Assembly (NCBI GenBank): GCA_900079765.1 | Contig: LT599017.1 | Coordinates: 3,176,996 to 3,240,995 of the forward strand | Length of the DNA stretch: 64,000 bases | Reading direction: 5' to 3' | From: an uncultured Eubacteriales bacterium | GTDB lineage: Bacteria > Bacillota > Clostridia > Oscillospirales > Oscillospiraceae | Shown here: positions 36,150 through 43,408 of the stretch, piece after piece | How positions within the stretch are numbered: the stretch's first letter is position 1 | Layout of the letters: each line of letters starts with the position of its first letter | Program-made: the position numbers and the translations under genes | Notes under the pieces: generated by a model | Databases searched by the model: none | What the model was told of the DNA's origin: nothing | Seen by the model: only the letters and a program-made list of their open reading frames with translations

Positions 36150-37650
36150 TTTCATTCCCTCCATCTACCGCATAGGACATGATGATTTCCTGAGATATCT
36201 CATCTTTCTCGGGGTCCAGTATCTTGACAAGCCGTCCCTCGCTCATGACCGCGATACGGCTGGAGTTGTTGATGATTTCCGGCAGCTCGGAGGAAATCAT
36301 GATGATGGACACGCCCTCGCGGGTGAGGTCCCGCATCAGTTTATAAATTTCGGCCTTGGCACCCACGTCGATGCCGCGGGTAGGCTCGTCTAAAATCAAC
36401 ACCTTGGGCTTGGCAGCCAGCCACTTGGAAATGACGATTTTCTGCTGGTTGCCGCCTGAGAGCTCCCGCGCCAGCTGGTCTACCGAGGCCATTCTGATGG
36501 AGAGCTTGTTTTGGTACTCTTCTATAATGCCCTGTCTCTTCTTTTTGTTGAGACGCAGCTTACTGATATACTCCTTCAATACCTGGAAGGTCAGGTTGGT
36601 CGCGATGCTATGGTCCAGGAACAGTCCCTGCCCCTTGCGGTCTTCCGGCACCAGAGCGATACCCGCGCGGATGGCGTCGGAAGGACTGTGGATTGTAGCC
36701 TGTTTCCCTTCAATGGTGATCGTTCCCGTAAGCATTTTGTCGATGCCGAACAGCGCCAGCGCCGTCTCGGTACGCCCTGCGCCCACGAGGCCGGAAAAGC
36801 CTAATATCTCGCCCTTTTTCAGGTTGAAACTGACGTCCTTTACCGCCGCGCTGGACAGGTGCTCGACCGACATGATGGTCTCGCCGCCTATTGCGCGCTC
36901 GTTGCCGTACATGTTCTCGAATTCGCGGCCCACCATCATGCTGATGAGCTCTCTCTCGTTGGTCTCGGCCGTGTTCTTCGTACCGATAAACTGGCCATCG
37001 CGCAGGACGGTTACGGTATCGCACACCCGGAAGGTCTCCTCCATGCGGTGGGAGATATAGATGATGGCGACGTTCTTTTCCTTGAGCGCCTTAATCTGCT
37101 TGAACAGGTCCTCGACCTCGTTGTTGGTCAGGGAAGCCGTGGGCTCGTCCATGATGATAATACGGGCGTTCTCGTTGATGGCCCGCGCGATTTCCAGCAT
37201 CTGCTGTTGAGCGATGGACAGGCCCGCGATCTGCCGGTGGGTGGGCAGGCTGATGCCCATTACATCCAAGGCCTTACGCGTCTCCCGGTGCATCCGCTTG
37301 ATATCAATCATGCCGAGCTTGTTCCTCACCTCGTGGCCCAGGAAAAAGTTTTCCGCCACGTTCATGCTGGACACGTTGCTGATCTCCTGATGGATAAAAC
37401 TGATGCCATGCTGGCGTGCGTCGTCTACCCGGTGAATCTCGACGTTTTCCCCGTCGATTCTGATAGAGCCCTCGTCGGCACTGTAAATGCCGCCTAAAAT
37501 TTTCATCAGCGTGGATTTGCCCGCGCCGTTCTCACCCATCAGCGCGCGTACCTCGCCGGGCTTGATTTGAATCGTGACGCCATCCAGAACACGGTTGGTC
37601 GCAAATGTTTTTACGATATTGTCCATTTCCAGGACATAATCACTTGGCAT
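36142..37650 (-). CDS. Sugar ABC ATPase, RbsA-like (two NBDs)
   Basis: 502 residues with two nucleotide-binding domains. The first has GENGAGKST, LSIAQQQMLEIARAI and IIMDEPTASLT. The second has GLVGAGRTETALALFG, LSGGNQQKIVISKWL and LILDEPTRGIDVGAK. This length and layout are those of RbsA/MglA/XylG. It powers the RbsC-like permease. It follows the binding-protein gene after a 105-base gap that contains a strong hairpin. Confidence 0.93.
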   Translation of the reverse strand: MPSDYVLEMDNIVKTFATNRVLDGVTIQIKPGEVRALMGENGAGKSTLMKILGGIYSADEGSIRIDGENVEIHRVDDARQHGISFIHQEISNVSSMNVAENFFLGHEVRNKLGMIDIKRMHRETRKALDVMGISLPTHRQIAGLSIAQQQMLEIARAINENARIIIMDEPTASLTNNEVEDLFKQIKALKEKNVAIIYISHRMEETFRVCDTVTVLRDGQFIGTKNTAETNERELISMMVGREFENMYGNERAIGGETIMSVEHLSSAAVKDVSFNLKKGEILGFSGLVGAGRTETALALFGIDKMLTGTITIEGKQATIHSPSDAIRAGIALVPEDRKGQGLFLDHSIATNLTFQVLKEYISKLRLNKKKRQGIIEEYQNKLSIRMASVDQLARELSGGNQQKIVISKWLAAKPKVLILDEPTRGIDVGAKAEIYKLMRDLTREGVSIIMISSELPEIINNSSRIAVMSEGRLVKILDPEKDEISQEIIMSYAVDGGNENV

Positions 37651-37705
37651 AAAATCACTTCCTCTTATTTAGCAGCCGCCCGGATGCAGCGCCACAATAG
37701 TAAGC

Positions 37706-37735
37706 AGCGGGGCAGAGCGGAAACTCTGCCCCGCT
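37706..37735 (-). other. Stem-loop after the RbsB-like gene
   Basis: Perfect 12-base arms (agcggggcagag / ctctgccccgct) with a 6-base loop, 20 bases past the stop of the binding-protein gene and before the ATPase gene. No T-run. It is the third of five such elements. Confidence 0.7.
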
Positions 37736-37755
37736 ATCTTCACGTCACGGTCTGC

Positions 37756-38769
37756 TTACTTCGCTACGGTGTCAACGTTGGTGGCGTCGATGATATACAT
37801 GGGGATGATGACGTCCTTCTCCACCTCTTGGCCAGCCAGCAGGGCATAAGCGGTCTCAGCGGTCTTCTGGCCGATGAGCACGGGCTCCTGGGCGGCGGAG
37901 GCGACCATCTCGCCGGCACGGATGAAGTCCTTGCCCTCGGCGGAACCGTCAACGGAGACGACCTTCACCTTGTCGATCATACCGGCCTCTTTCAGAGCGG
38001 CGATGGCGCCACGGGCGGTGGGGTCATTGATGGTGAACACGCCGTCGATCTGGGGGTTGGCGTTGATGAAGTCGACCATGATGGGCTGGGAGTAGTCGGA
38101 TGTAGCCTTCTCGACGTCCTTGCTCTGGATGATCTCGATGTCGGGGTAGTTGGCAGCCATTTCATCCTCAAAGCCCTTCTGGCGCAGGTAGCAGGTGGTG
38201 GTGGTGCTGAAGGTAATCTCAACGACCTTGCCCTTGCCGCCCAGCGACTCGGCCAGAGCCTGAGCGCACATGTGACCGGAGGCCTCGTTGTCGGAGACGA
38301 TAGTGGAAGCAACCAGGCTCTTACTGGACTCGGCTACGCCCACGTTAAAGGCGATAACGGGCACGCCGGCCTCCTGGCAGGCCTCCAGAGTGGCACGGAC
38401 GCCCTCGGAGTTGATGGGGGACAGGCCGATGACGTTGCAGCCCTGGTTGATCATGTCGGTGACATCGTTCATCTGCTTGTTCTGGTCGCCGTTGGCGTCC
38501 ATCACGATGACCTCGTCGTTGGGGCCGGTGAGAGCACTCTCGAGGCCCTCCTTAATCTGCAGGAAAAACACGTTGGTCATGTTAGGAAGGGAGATGCCGA
38601 TCTTGAGGGGAGTACCGTCGCTGGTAGCGGGGGTAGTGGCGCTGGGAGCGGTGCTGGCGCTGGAGCTAGGAGTGGCGGAGGCGGAGCCGGAGGGGGCGGC
38701 GGTTCCGCCGCAGGCAGCCAGGGACAGAATCATAGCAAGGGACAGTGCGAGAGCTGCAAACTTTTTCAT
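37756..38769 (-). CDS. Sugar ABC substrate-binding lipoprotein, RbsB-like
   Basis: 337 residues. The lipoprotein signal MKKFAALALSLAMILSLAAC has its Cys at residue 20, followed by an Ala/Ser/Thr-rich linker to about residue 50. The mature protein has features of periplasmic-binding-like family type 4 (PLKIGISLPNMTNVFFLQIK, VIAFNVG, GVFTINDPTARGAIAALKEAG). It binds the substrate for the RbsAC-like transporter. Its place between the dehydrogenase genes and the transport genes suggests a sugar-acid ligand. Confidence 0.92.
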   Translation of the reverse strand: MKKFAALALSLAMILSLAACGGTAAPSGSASATPSSSASTAPSATTPATSDGTPLKIGISLPNMTNVFFLQIKEGLESALTGPNDEVIVMDANGDQNKQMNDVTDMINQGCNVIGLSPINSEGVRATLEACQEAGVPVIAFNVGVAESSKSLVASTIVSDNEASGHMCAQALAESLGGKGKVVEITFSTTTTCYLRQKGFEDEMAANYPDIEIIQSKDVEKATSDYSQPIMVDFINANPQIDGVFTINDPTARGAIAALKEAGMIDKVKVVSVDGSAEGKDFIRAGEMVASAAQEPVLIGQKTAETAYALLAGQEVEKDVIIPMYIIDATNVDTVAK

Positions 38770-38794
38770 ACTGATTCTCCTCTTTATCTTTTAT

Positions 38795-38823
38795 ATCTTT
38801 CGTGAGCGATCCGCTCGAAAGAT
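38795..38823 (-). other. Stem-loop upstream of the RbsB-like gene
   Basis: Arms atctttc / gaaagat and gagcg / cgctc with a 2-base bulge and a 3-base loop, between the SDR gene and the binding-protein gene. It could be a processing site or a 5' stabiliser of the downstream transcript. Confidence 0.4.
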
Positions 38824-38838
38824 TGTTTTTGTTGCCTC

Positions 38839-39597
38839 TTAACAGCCGAGGTAGCCGCCGTCCACGGGGATCACAGCGCCGCTCAGATAGTCGGAGGCAT
38901 GGGAGGCCAGGAAGACGACGACGCCCTTCAGGTCATCGGGGGTTCCCCAGCGGCCCGCGGGGATGCGAGCCGTAATGGAGGCATTGCGTTTTTCGTCCTC
39001 CAGGATGCCGGTGTTCATGGTGGTGGCCATGTAGCCCGGGGCAATAGCGTTCACGTTGATGCCCTTACTGGCCCACTCGTTGGAGAAGGCCTTGGTGATC
39101 TGGGCGATGCCGCCCTTGCTGGCCGCGTAGGCGGGCACGGTGTAGCCGCCGAAGTATGCCAGCATGGAGGCAAAGTTAATGATCTTGCCGCTGCCCTGCT
39201 TGATCATCTCCCGCGCGGCCAGCTGGCAGAGCTGGAACACCGCGGTGAGGTTCACGTTCAGGACAAAGTCCCAGTCCTCCATCGGGAACTCCTCTGAGGG
39301 GTGGCGGCGCTGCACGCCGGCGGCGGGAACCAGGATGTCAATGGTGCCGCCCAGCAGGCCCAAAGCCTTGTTGAACGCCTCCACCAGTTCCTCGCGCTTG
39401 CCCAGATTCGCACGGACCGCGTGGGCTTTGAACCCCCGCGCGCTGAATTCCTGGGCCGCCTGCTCGGTGTGGTCGGAGATGTCGATGATGGCCACTTCGG
39501 CGCCCGCCTCCATGAGGCCCTCGGCAACGCCGTGGGCGAGACCCTGGGCAGCGCCCGTCACAATGGCCTTTTTCCCGGTTAAGTCAAACAGATCCAT
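38839..39597 (-). CDS. SDR-family sugar-acid dehydrogenase, KduD-like
   Basis: 252 residues. The N-terminus MDLFDLTGKKAIVTGAAQGL is very close to KduD and gluconate 5-dehydrogenase proteins. The NAD(P) motif is TGAAQGLAHG, the NAG-like motif VPAAG, and the catalytic Ser-Tyr-Lys set is in NFASMLAYFGGYTVPAYAASKGG. KduD-type enzymes reduce 3-deoxy-2,5-diketo sugar acids to 2-keto-3-deoxygluconate. That would connect the RpiB-like isomerase with KDG kinase here. Gluconate 5-dehydrogenase activity is the main alternative. Confidence 0.85.
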   Translation of the reverse strand: MDLFDLTGKKAIVTGAAQGLAHGVAEGLMEAGAEVAIIDISDHTEQAAQEFSARGFKAHAVRANLGKREELVEAFNKALGLLGGTIDILVPAAGVQRRHPSEEFPMEDWDFVLNVNLTAVFQLCQLAAREMIKQGSGKIINFASMLAYFGGYTVPAYAASKGGIAQITKAFSNEWASKGINVNAIAPGYMATTMNTGILEDEKRNASITARIPAGRWGTPDDLKGVVVFLASHASDYLSGAVIPVDGGYLGC

Positions 39598-39640
39598 AAT
39601 TCAGAAACCCTCTTTTTCTATAGTTAAAATCTCGAACCTA

Positions 39641-40597
39641 TTACTTGTTCACCACGTTCAGCAAGGGCTGGTCCAGGGCGCCGCGGGCGGCTTCCTCGGC
39701 CACCTTGCGCTCCAGCTCCAGGGCGGATTCCTCGGAGTACCAGGCAATGTGTGGAGTGGCAAGGAAGTTGTCCATGCTCAGCAGGGGGTTGTCCTTCGCC
39801 ACAGGCTCGGGGCTAAACACATCACAGGCTGCGCCCGCGATCTCGCCCGCCTTCAGGGCTTCGTACAAATCCTTCTCGTTGATGATGCCGCCGCGGGAGA
39901 CATTGATAAGGTAAGCGTTCTTCTTCATCTTCTTCAGCTGGGGTGCGGAGATGAGGTCGCGGTTCCCATCCAGAGGGCAATGGACCGAGATAATGTCGGA
40001 GCGCTCCAGCAGCTCATCCAGACTCACCATCTCCATGTATTCCTGAGTCTTCCCATTTTTGCGGGCAAATTCATCATAGGCCAGCACTTTCATGCCAAAG
40101 GCCTTGGCCCGCTCGGCAAACGCGGTGCCGATGCGCCCCACGCCGATGACGCCCACAGTCTGGGTGGACAGACGATAGATAGGCATGGCCTCCTGGTAGT
40201 TCCACACGCCGCTCTTCACCCGCTCATTGCAGAAAACGACCTTACGAGCCAGGGCCAGCATCAGGGCGATGGCATGGTCGGCCACCTCATACATGCCGTA
40301 GTCCGGCACGTTGCAGACCTTCACGCCGTGGGCGGTAGCCGCGGCCAGATCCACGTTGTCCACACCCACGCCGTACCGCACGATGACCTTCAGGTCGGGC
40401 AGCGCGTCGAACACTTTTGCCGTGAAGGGCGCATACTGGTTGATGACCGACTTAAACCCCTTGCAGTCCCGGATCAGGTCATCCTCCGTCTTGCAGTTGA
40501 ACCACGGGGCCTCCAGCCCAGCAGCGGAGAGCGCTTTCGACTCCACCTCAATATTGTCATGGTCGCAGTCCGTGATCGCTACCAAAGTCCGATTCAT
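39641..40597 (-). CDS. D-isomer-specific 2-hydroxyacid dehydrogenase
   Basis: 318 residues from the ATG at 40597 (MNRTLVAITDCDHDNIEVES) with GGGAGG six bases upstream; the longer frame lacks a site. The NAD-binding motif is GVIGVGRIGTAFAERAKAFG, followed by the catalytic Arg, Glu and His regions (NVSRGGIINEKDL, then TPHIAWYSEES). It is the first gene of the operon and close in type to 2-ketogluconate or glyoxylate reductases and CtBP-like enzymes. It may reduce or oxidise a 2-keto sugar acid; the exact substrate is not visible. Confidence 0.88.
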   Translation of the reverse strand: MNRTLVAITDCDHDNIEVESKALSAAGLEAPWFNCKTEDDLIRDCKGFKSVINQYAPFTAKVFDALPDLKVIVRYGVGVDNVDLAAATAHGVKVCNVPDYGMYEVADHAIALMLALARKVVFCNERVKSGVWNYQEAMPIYRLSTQTVGVIGVGRIGTAFAERAKAFGMKVLAYDEFARKNGKTQEYMEMVSLDELLERSDIISVHCPLDGNRDLISAPQLKKMKKNAYLINVSRGGIINEKDLYEALKAGEIAGAACDVFSPEPVAKDNPLLSMDNFLATPHIAWYSEESALELERKVAEEAARGALDQPLLNVVNK

Positions 40598-40649
40598 AAT
40601 ATCCTCCCGCAAATTAAATTTAAAATCCAAAATTCTTTGCATTGACAGT

Positions 40650-40678
40650 ATTATAATAATTCAGTTACAATAAAGCAA
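40650..40678 (-). promoter_or_regulatory. Promoter of the sugar-acid operon
   Basis: Minus-strand TTGCTT (40673-40678), a 17-base spacer, then TATAAT (40650-40655), a perfect -10. It is about 50 bases upstream of the first gene. Confidence 0.7.
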
Positions 40679-40709
40679 GATGACAAATCACCAATTCGAA
40701 TTTAAAATT

Positions 40710-40721
40710 TTTGTGCACAAA
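40710..40721. promoter_or_regulatory. Palindrome in the GntR divergent region, candidate operator
   Basis: Perfect 12-base palindrome tttgtgcacaaa just upstream of the operon promoter. GntR/FCD proteins bind short palindromes near divergent promoters, so this is a good candidate. A second inverted repeat (ctactttt / aaaagtag) lies at 40760-40784, nearer the regulator gene. Confidence 0.5.
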
Positions 40722-40861
40722 GTACAATATCGTTTTAGTTCTAAATTTCTTGCACTTTGCTACTTTTCTAACAATCAAAAGTAGTGTAATATTAGAAACA
40801 ATAAAACTAACAGCGACCCCAAAACGGCCCCGAGCCGTATTTCAAGTCTGGAGGCATATAC

Positions 40862-41542
40862 ATGGAAAGGCGTCCTGTCTCATTATTAGAGTGGGCTTAT
40901 CAGGAGATCCGGCAAATGCTGTTTTCAGGCCGACTGGCGCCGGGCGAGAAGATCGTGGTGGGCCAACTGGCGGAAAAACTATCCATTAGCCCTACCCCGG
41001 TTAAGGAGGCGCTAAATCGCCTGGTTGCGGAGGGGCTCTTAGATGCAATGCCCCGGCGCGGCTTTCAGGTCAAGCACCTCTCCGCTAAGGAGGTGCACGA
41101 CATTCTCGACTGCAGGCTCATGATGGAGGTATTCGCCGCCCGGAAGGCTGTGGAGAATTTCAAGCGCCACCCCGAGATCCGTAAGGAGATGCTGGCCGAT
41201 TTAAAGGAGCTGGAGAACGTGGAGTTCCACGACTATGTGGAGGCCACGCGGCTGGAGCAGTCCTACCACAGCTCCTTCATCCGACTGACCGAGAACCAGC
41301 ATCTCATGAATCTCTATAACATCCTCTTTGGCGTGGGGTTCTCCTTTTATGTATACGCCTCCGAAAATCACCCCATGGAGCGCCACTCAGAGGCGCAGAG
41401 CGAGCACCGCCAGATGTTAGAGGCTCTGGACCGTGGGGACGTCGAGGGACTTGAAACCGCACTGCGCAGCCATCTGGAGCGAACCATCAACCTTTACGAG
41501 ACCTTCTCCTCTGCCTTCGCGGCGGAGACCTTACATAATTAA
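40862..41542 (+). CDS. GntR-family regulator with FCD domain, of the sugar-acid operon
   Basis: 226 residues. An N-terminal winged helix (SLLEWAYQEIRQMLFSGRLAPGEKI, then LAEKLSISPTPVKEALNRL) is followed by a helical FCD ligand domain. FCD members respond to sugar acids or other carboxylates, such as glucuronate, gluconate or lactate. It is divergent from the long sugar-acid operon, with palindromes in the gap, so it is the probable repressor of that operon. The ligand would be a uronate-pathway intermediate. Confidence 0.92.
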   Translation: MERRPVSLLEWAYQEIRQMLFSGRLAPGEKIVVGQLAEKLSISPTPVKEALNRLVAEGLLDAMPRRGFQVKHLSAKEVHDILDCRLMMEVFAARKAVENFKRHPEIRKEMLADLKELENVEFHDYVEATRLEQSYHSSFIRLTENQHLMNLYNILFGVGFSFYVYASENHPMERHSEAQSEHRQMLEALDRGDVEGLETALRSHLERTINLYETFSSAFAAETLHN

Positions 41543-41550
41543 GCTCCCCT

Positions 41551-41586
41551 GCTGCTGCCCGCCTGGATGGCGGGCAGCAGCTTTTT
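41551..41586 (+). terminator. Terminator of the GntR-family gene
   Basis: Perfect 13-base GC-rich arms (gctgctgcccgcc / ggcgggcagcagc), a 5-base loop and a run of five Ts, directly after the stop codon. Confidence 0.92.
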
Positions 41587-41667
41587 AAATCGGCGCGTCC
41601 CTCTTTTGTCGGACGCTTTATCGCTTTTTGTTGAAAAAGAATTTTTTGATTATTTGTCGAATTTTTA

Positions 41668-41696
41668 TTGACTTTTAGTTGAAGTATTACTATACT
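41668..41696 (+). promoter_or_regulatory. Promoter of the DauR-like/peptide operon
   Basis: TTGACT (41668-41673), a 17-base spacer, TATACT (41691-41696). GTTGAA/GTCGAA-like copies recur around it (near 41626, 41655 and 41678), which might be regulator contacts. Confidence 0.75.
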
Positions 41697-41761
41697 CGCA
41701 ATATACAAACTTGGCTCTTCCCCACGCCGCTCATTTTATAGTAAAGAGGAGGTTTTCAATT

Positions 41762-42394
41762 ATGGATCAGGCGGAGACCTTCGAGCTGCTCTGCCGTGTG
41801 GCCCAGGGCATCGCCGGGATGTTCGGCGACAACTGCGAAACCTTGGTCCACGAGATGGACGGCAACCGGATTAAAACCGTTGCCATCTATAACGGCCACG
41901 TGTCCGGCCGGACGGTGGGCTCCACTCTGAGCATCTACGGAAACGATACCTCGGCGGACGATGACGGGGTCGTCAACCTGAATCAGGATTACTTAAACCA
42001 GATGGTGATCACCTCCGGCGGCAAGAATATCAAGTCCTCTACCTTCCATGTCTGGGGCGAGGGGTTCCACTACGCCCTGGGCATCAATTACGACATCACC
42101 GTCATGGGCCAGATGCGCCACGTGCTAGATAACATTACCGAGGCGGCGGGCAACCTGATGACCTCCCTCTCCGGGGACACCCAGACAAATCTGGAGACCC
42201 TGTTTGACGCCTGTCACAAGATCCTCAATAAGCCCCTAAGCAAAATGCGCAAGACCGACCGCCTGGCCCTGGTAGGCCTCCTCAAGGAAAAGGGCGCGTT
42301 CCAGATGCACCGCAGCGTCCCCTATGTGGCCGAGCGCATGGGAGTATCAAAGTACACCATTTATAATTACTTAAACGAGTTGGGCGAGGCCTGA
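41762..42394 (+). CDS. YheO/DauR-family regulator (PAS-like plus HTH)
   Basis: 210 residues from the ATG at 41762 (MDQAETFELLCRVAQGIAGM) with GAGGAGG upstream. An N-terminal YheO-type PAS-like domain (NCETLVHEMDGNRIKTVAIY..., then SSTFHVWGEGFHYALGINYDIT) is joined by a linker to a C-terminal helix-turn-helix (YVAERMGVSKYTIYNYLNEL). DauR, the D-arginine utilisation repressor of Pseudomonas, belongs here. It precedes an ornithine-cyclodeaminase-family gene, the same pairing as dauR and dauB. It probably controls the operon that follows. The effector is unknown. Confidence 0.85.
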   Translation: MDQAETFELLCRVAQGIAGMFGDNCETLVHEMDGNRIKTVAIYNGHVSGRTVGSTLSIYGNDTSADDDGVVNLNQDYLNQMVITSGGKNIKSSTFHVWGEGFHYALGINYDITVMGQMRHVLDNITEAAGNLMTSLSGDTQTNLETLFDACHKILNKPLSKMRKTDRLALVGLLKEKGAFQMHRSVPYVAERMGVSKYTIYNYLNELGEA

Positions 42395-42413
42395 TTGAAG
42401 GAGGGCGAGAGAG

Positions 42414-43349
42414 ATGAGAATCATCGAAGCGGCGGAGGTCCGCCGGCGGCTCACCATGCCGGTGTGTATCGATCTGATGCGCGCCGCCCTGCGCTCGTTG
42501 GAGGAGGGAGGATACACCCAGCCCCTGCGCTCCATCGCCCTACTGCCTGGGGGGGAGAAGTTCGGTTTCATGCCCGCCTGGATGGGGGATTGTTTCGGTG
42601 CCAAGGTGCTCTCCGCCTTTCCCCAGAACGCCGGGACCGGTTACCCCTCCCATATCGGCTACGTGATGCTTTTTGAGGCCGAGCATGGCAGTTTTCTCGG
42701 AATGGCGGACGCCTCAGTCATCACCGAGATACGTACCGGCGCGGTGTCCGGGGTGGCCACCGCCCTGCTGGCCCATCAGGACGCCCACACCCTCGCCATC
42801 ATCGGCGCGGGGGCTCAGGGACGCTCTCATCTGGCCGCCATGACTTTGGTGCGGGACATCCGGTCCGTTACCGTCTATGACCAAAATCCCCAGGCCGCCC
42901 GGCGGTACTGCGAGGAGATGGGCGCGATTTACCACATCCCAGTCACCTCCTCCCCCACGGTGGAGGAGGCGGTGCGGGATGCAGACATCATCTGTACCCT
43001 GACCCCCAGCAAGGAGCCCTACCTGGAAGCCGACTGGGTCTCCCCCGGCTCCCACATCAACGCCGTGGGAGCCTTCACCCCCGCCGCCCGCGAGGTCACC
43101 AGCGCCCTGGTGGCAAAATCAAAGCTCTATGCCGACCAGACCGAGGCCATGCGCAAGGAATGCGGTGAGTACCTCATCCCCCTGGCCGAGGGCCTCATCG
43201 GGGAGGAGCACATCGTCGGCTCCCTGGGCGAGGTGCTCCTGGGCCGGGCGCCCGCCCGGGAGAGAGAGGATGAGATCACCCTCTTCGACGCGCTGGGTCT
43301 CGCCGTAGAGGACATGGCCTGCGGCCGATGGCTCTGCATGAACGAATGA
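42414..43349 (+). CDS. Ornithine cyclodeaminase / mu-crystallin family enzyme (DauB-like)
   Basis: 311 residues. The family N-terminus is MRIIEAAEVRRRLTMPVCID. The NAD-binding motif is LAIIGAGAQGRSHLAAMTLV, preceded by ADASVITEIRTGAVSGVATALLA, which holds the substrate-binding Arg and Thr. Members include ornithine cyclodeaminase, ketimine reductases, L-arginine dehydrogenase (DauB), and alanine and N-alkyl amino acid dehydrogenases. It lacks features that would point to one of them. In a locus with D-amino-acid deacylases and a DauR-like regulator, a 2-ketoacid or imino-acid reductase role (racemisation route) is attractive but inferred. Confidence 0.85.
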   Translation: MRIIEAAEVRRRLTMPVCIDLMRAALRSLEEGGYTQPLRSIALLPGGEKFGFMPAWMGDCFGAKVLSAFPQNAGTGYPSHIGYVMLFEAEHGSFLGMADASVITEIRTGAVSGVATALLAHQDAHTLAIIGAGAQGRSHLAAMTLVRDIRSVTVYDQNPQAARRYCEEMGAIYHIPVTSSPTVEEAVRDADIICTLTPSKEPYLEADWVSPGSHINAVGAFTPAAREVTSALVAKSKLYADQTEAMRKECGEYLIPLAEGLIGEEHIVGSLGEVLLGRAPAREREDEITLFDALGLAVEDMACGRWLCMNE

Positions 43350-43408
43350 CCCTTGCCCCCTCGCCGGAGGCCTCCGGTGTGTAATCGACTAAAAAGGATG
43401 GAAGAACG

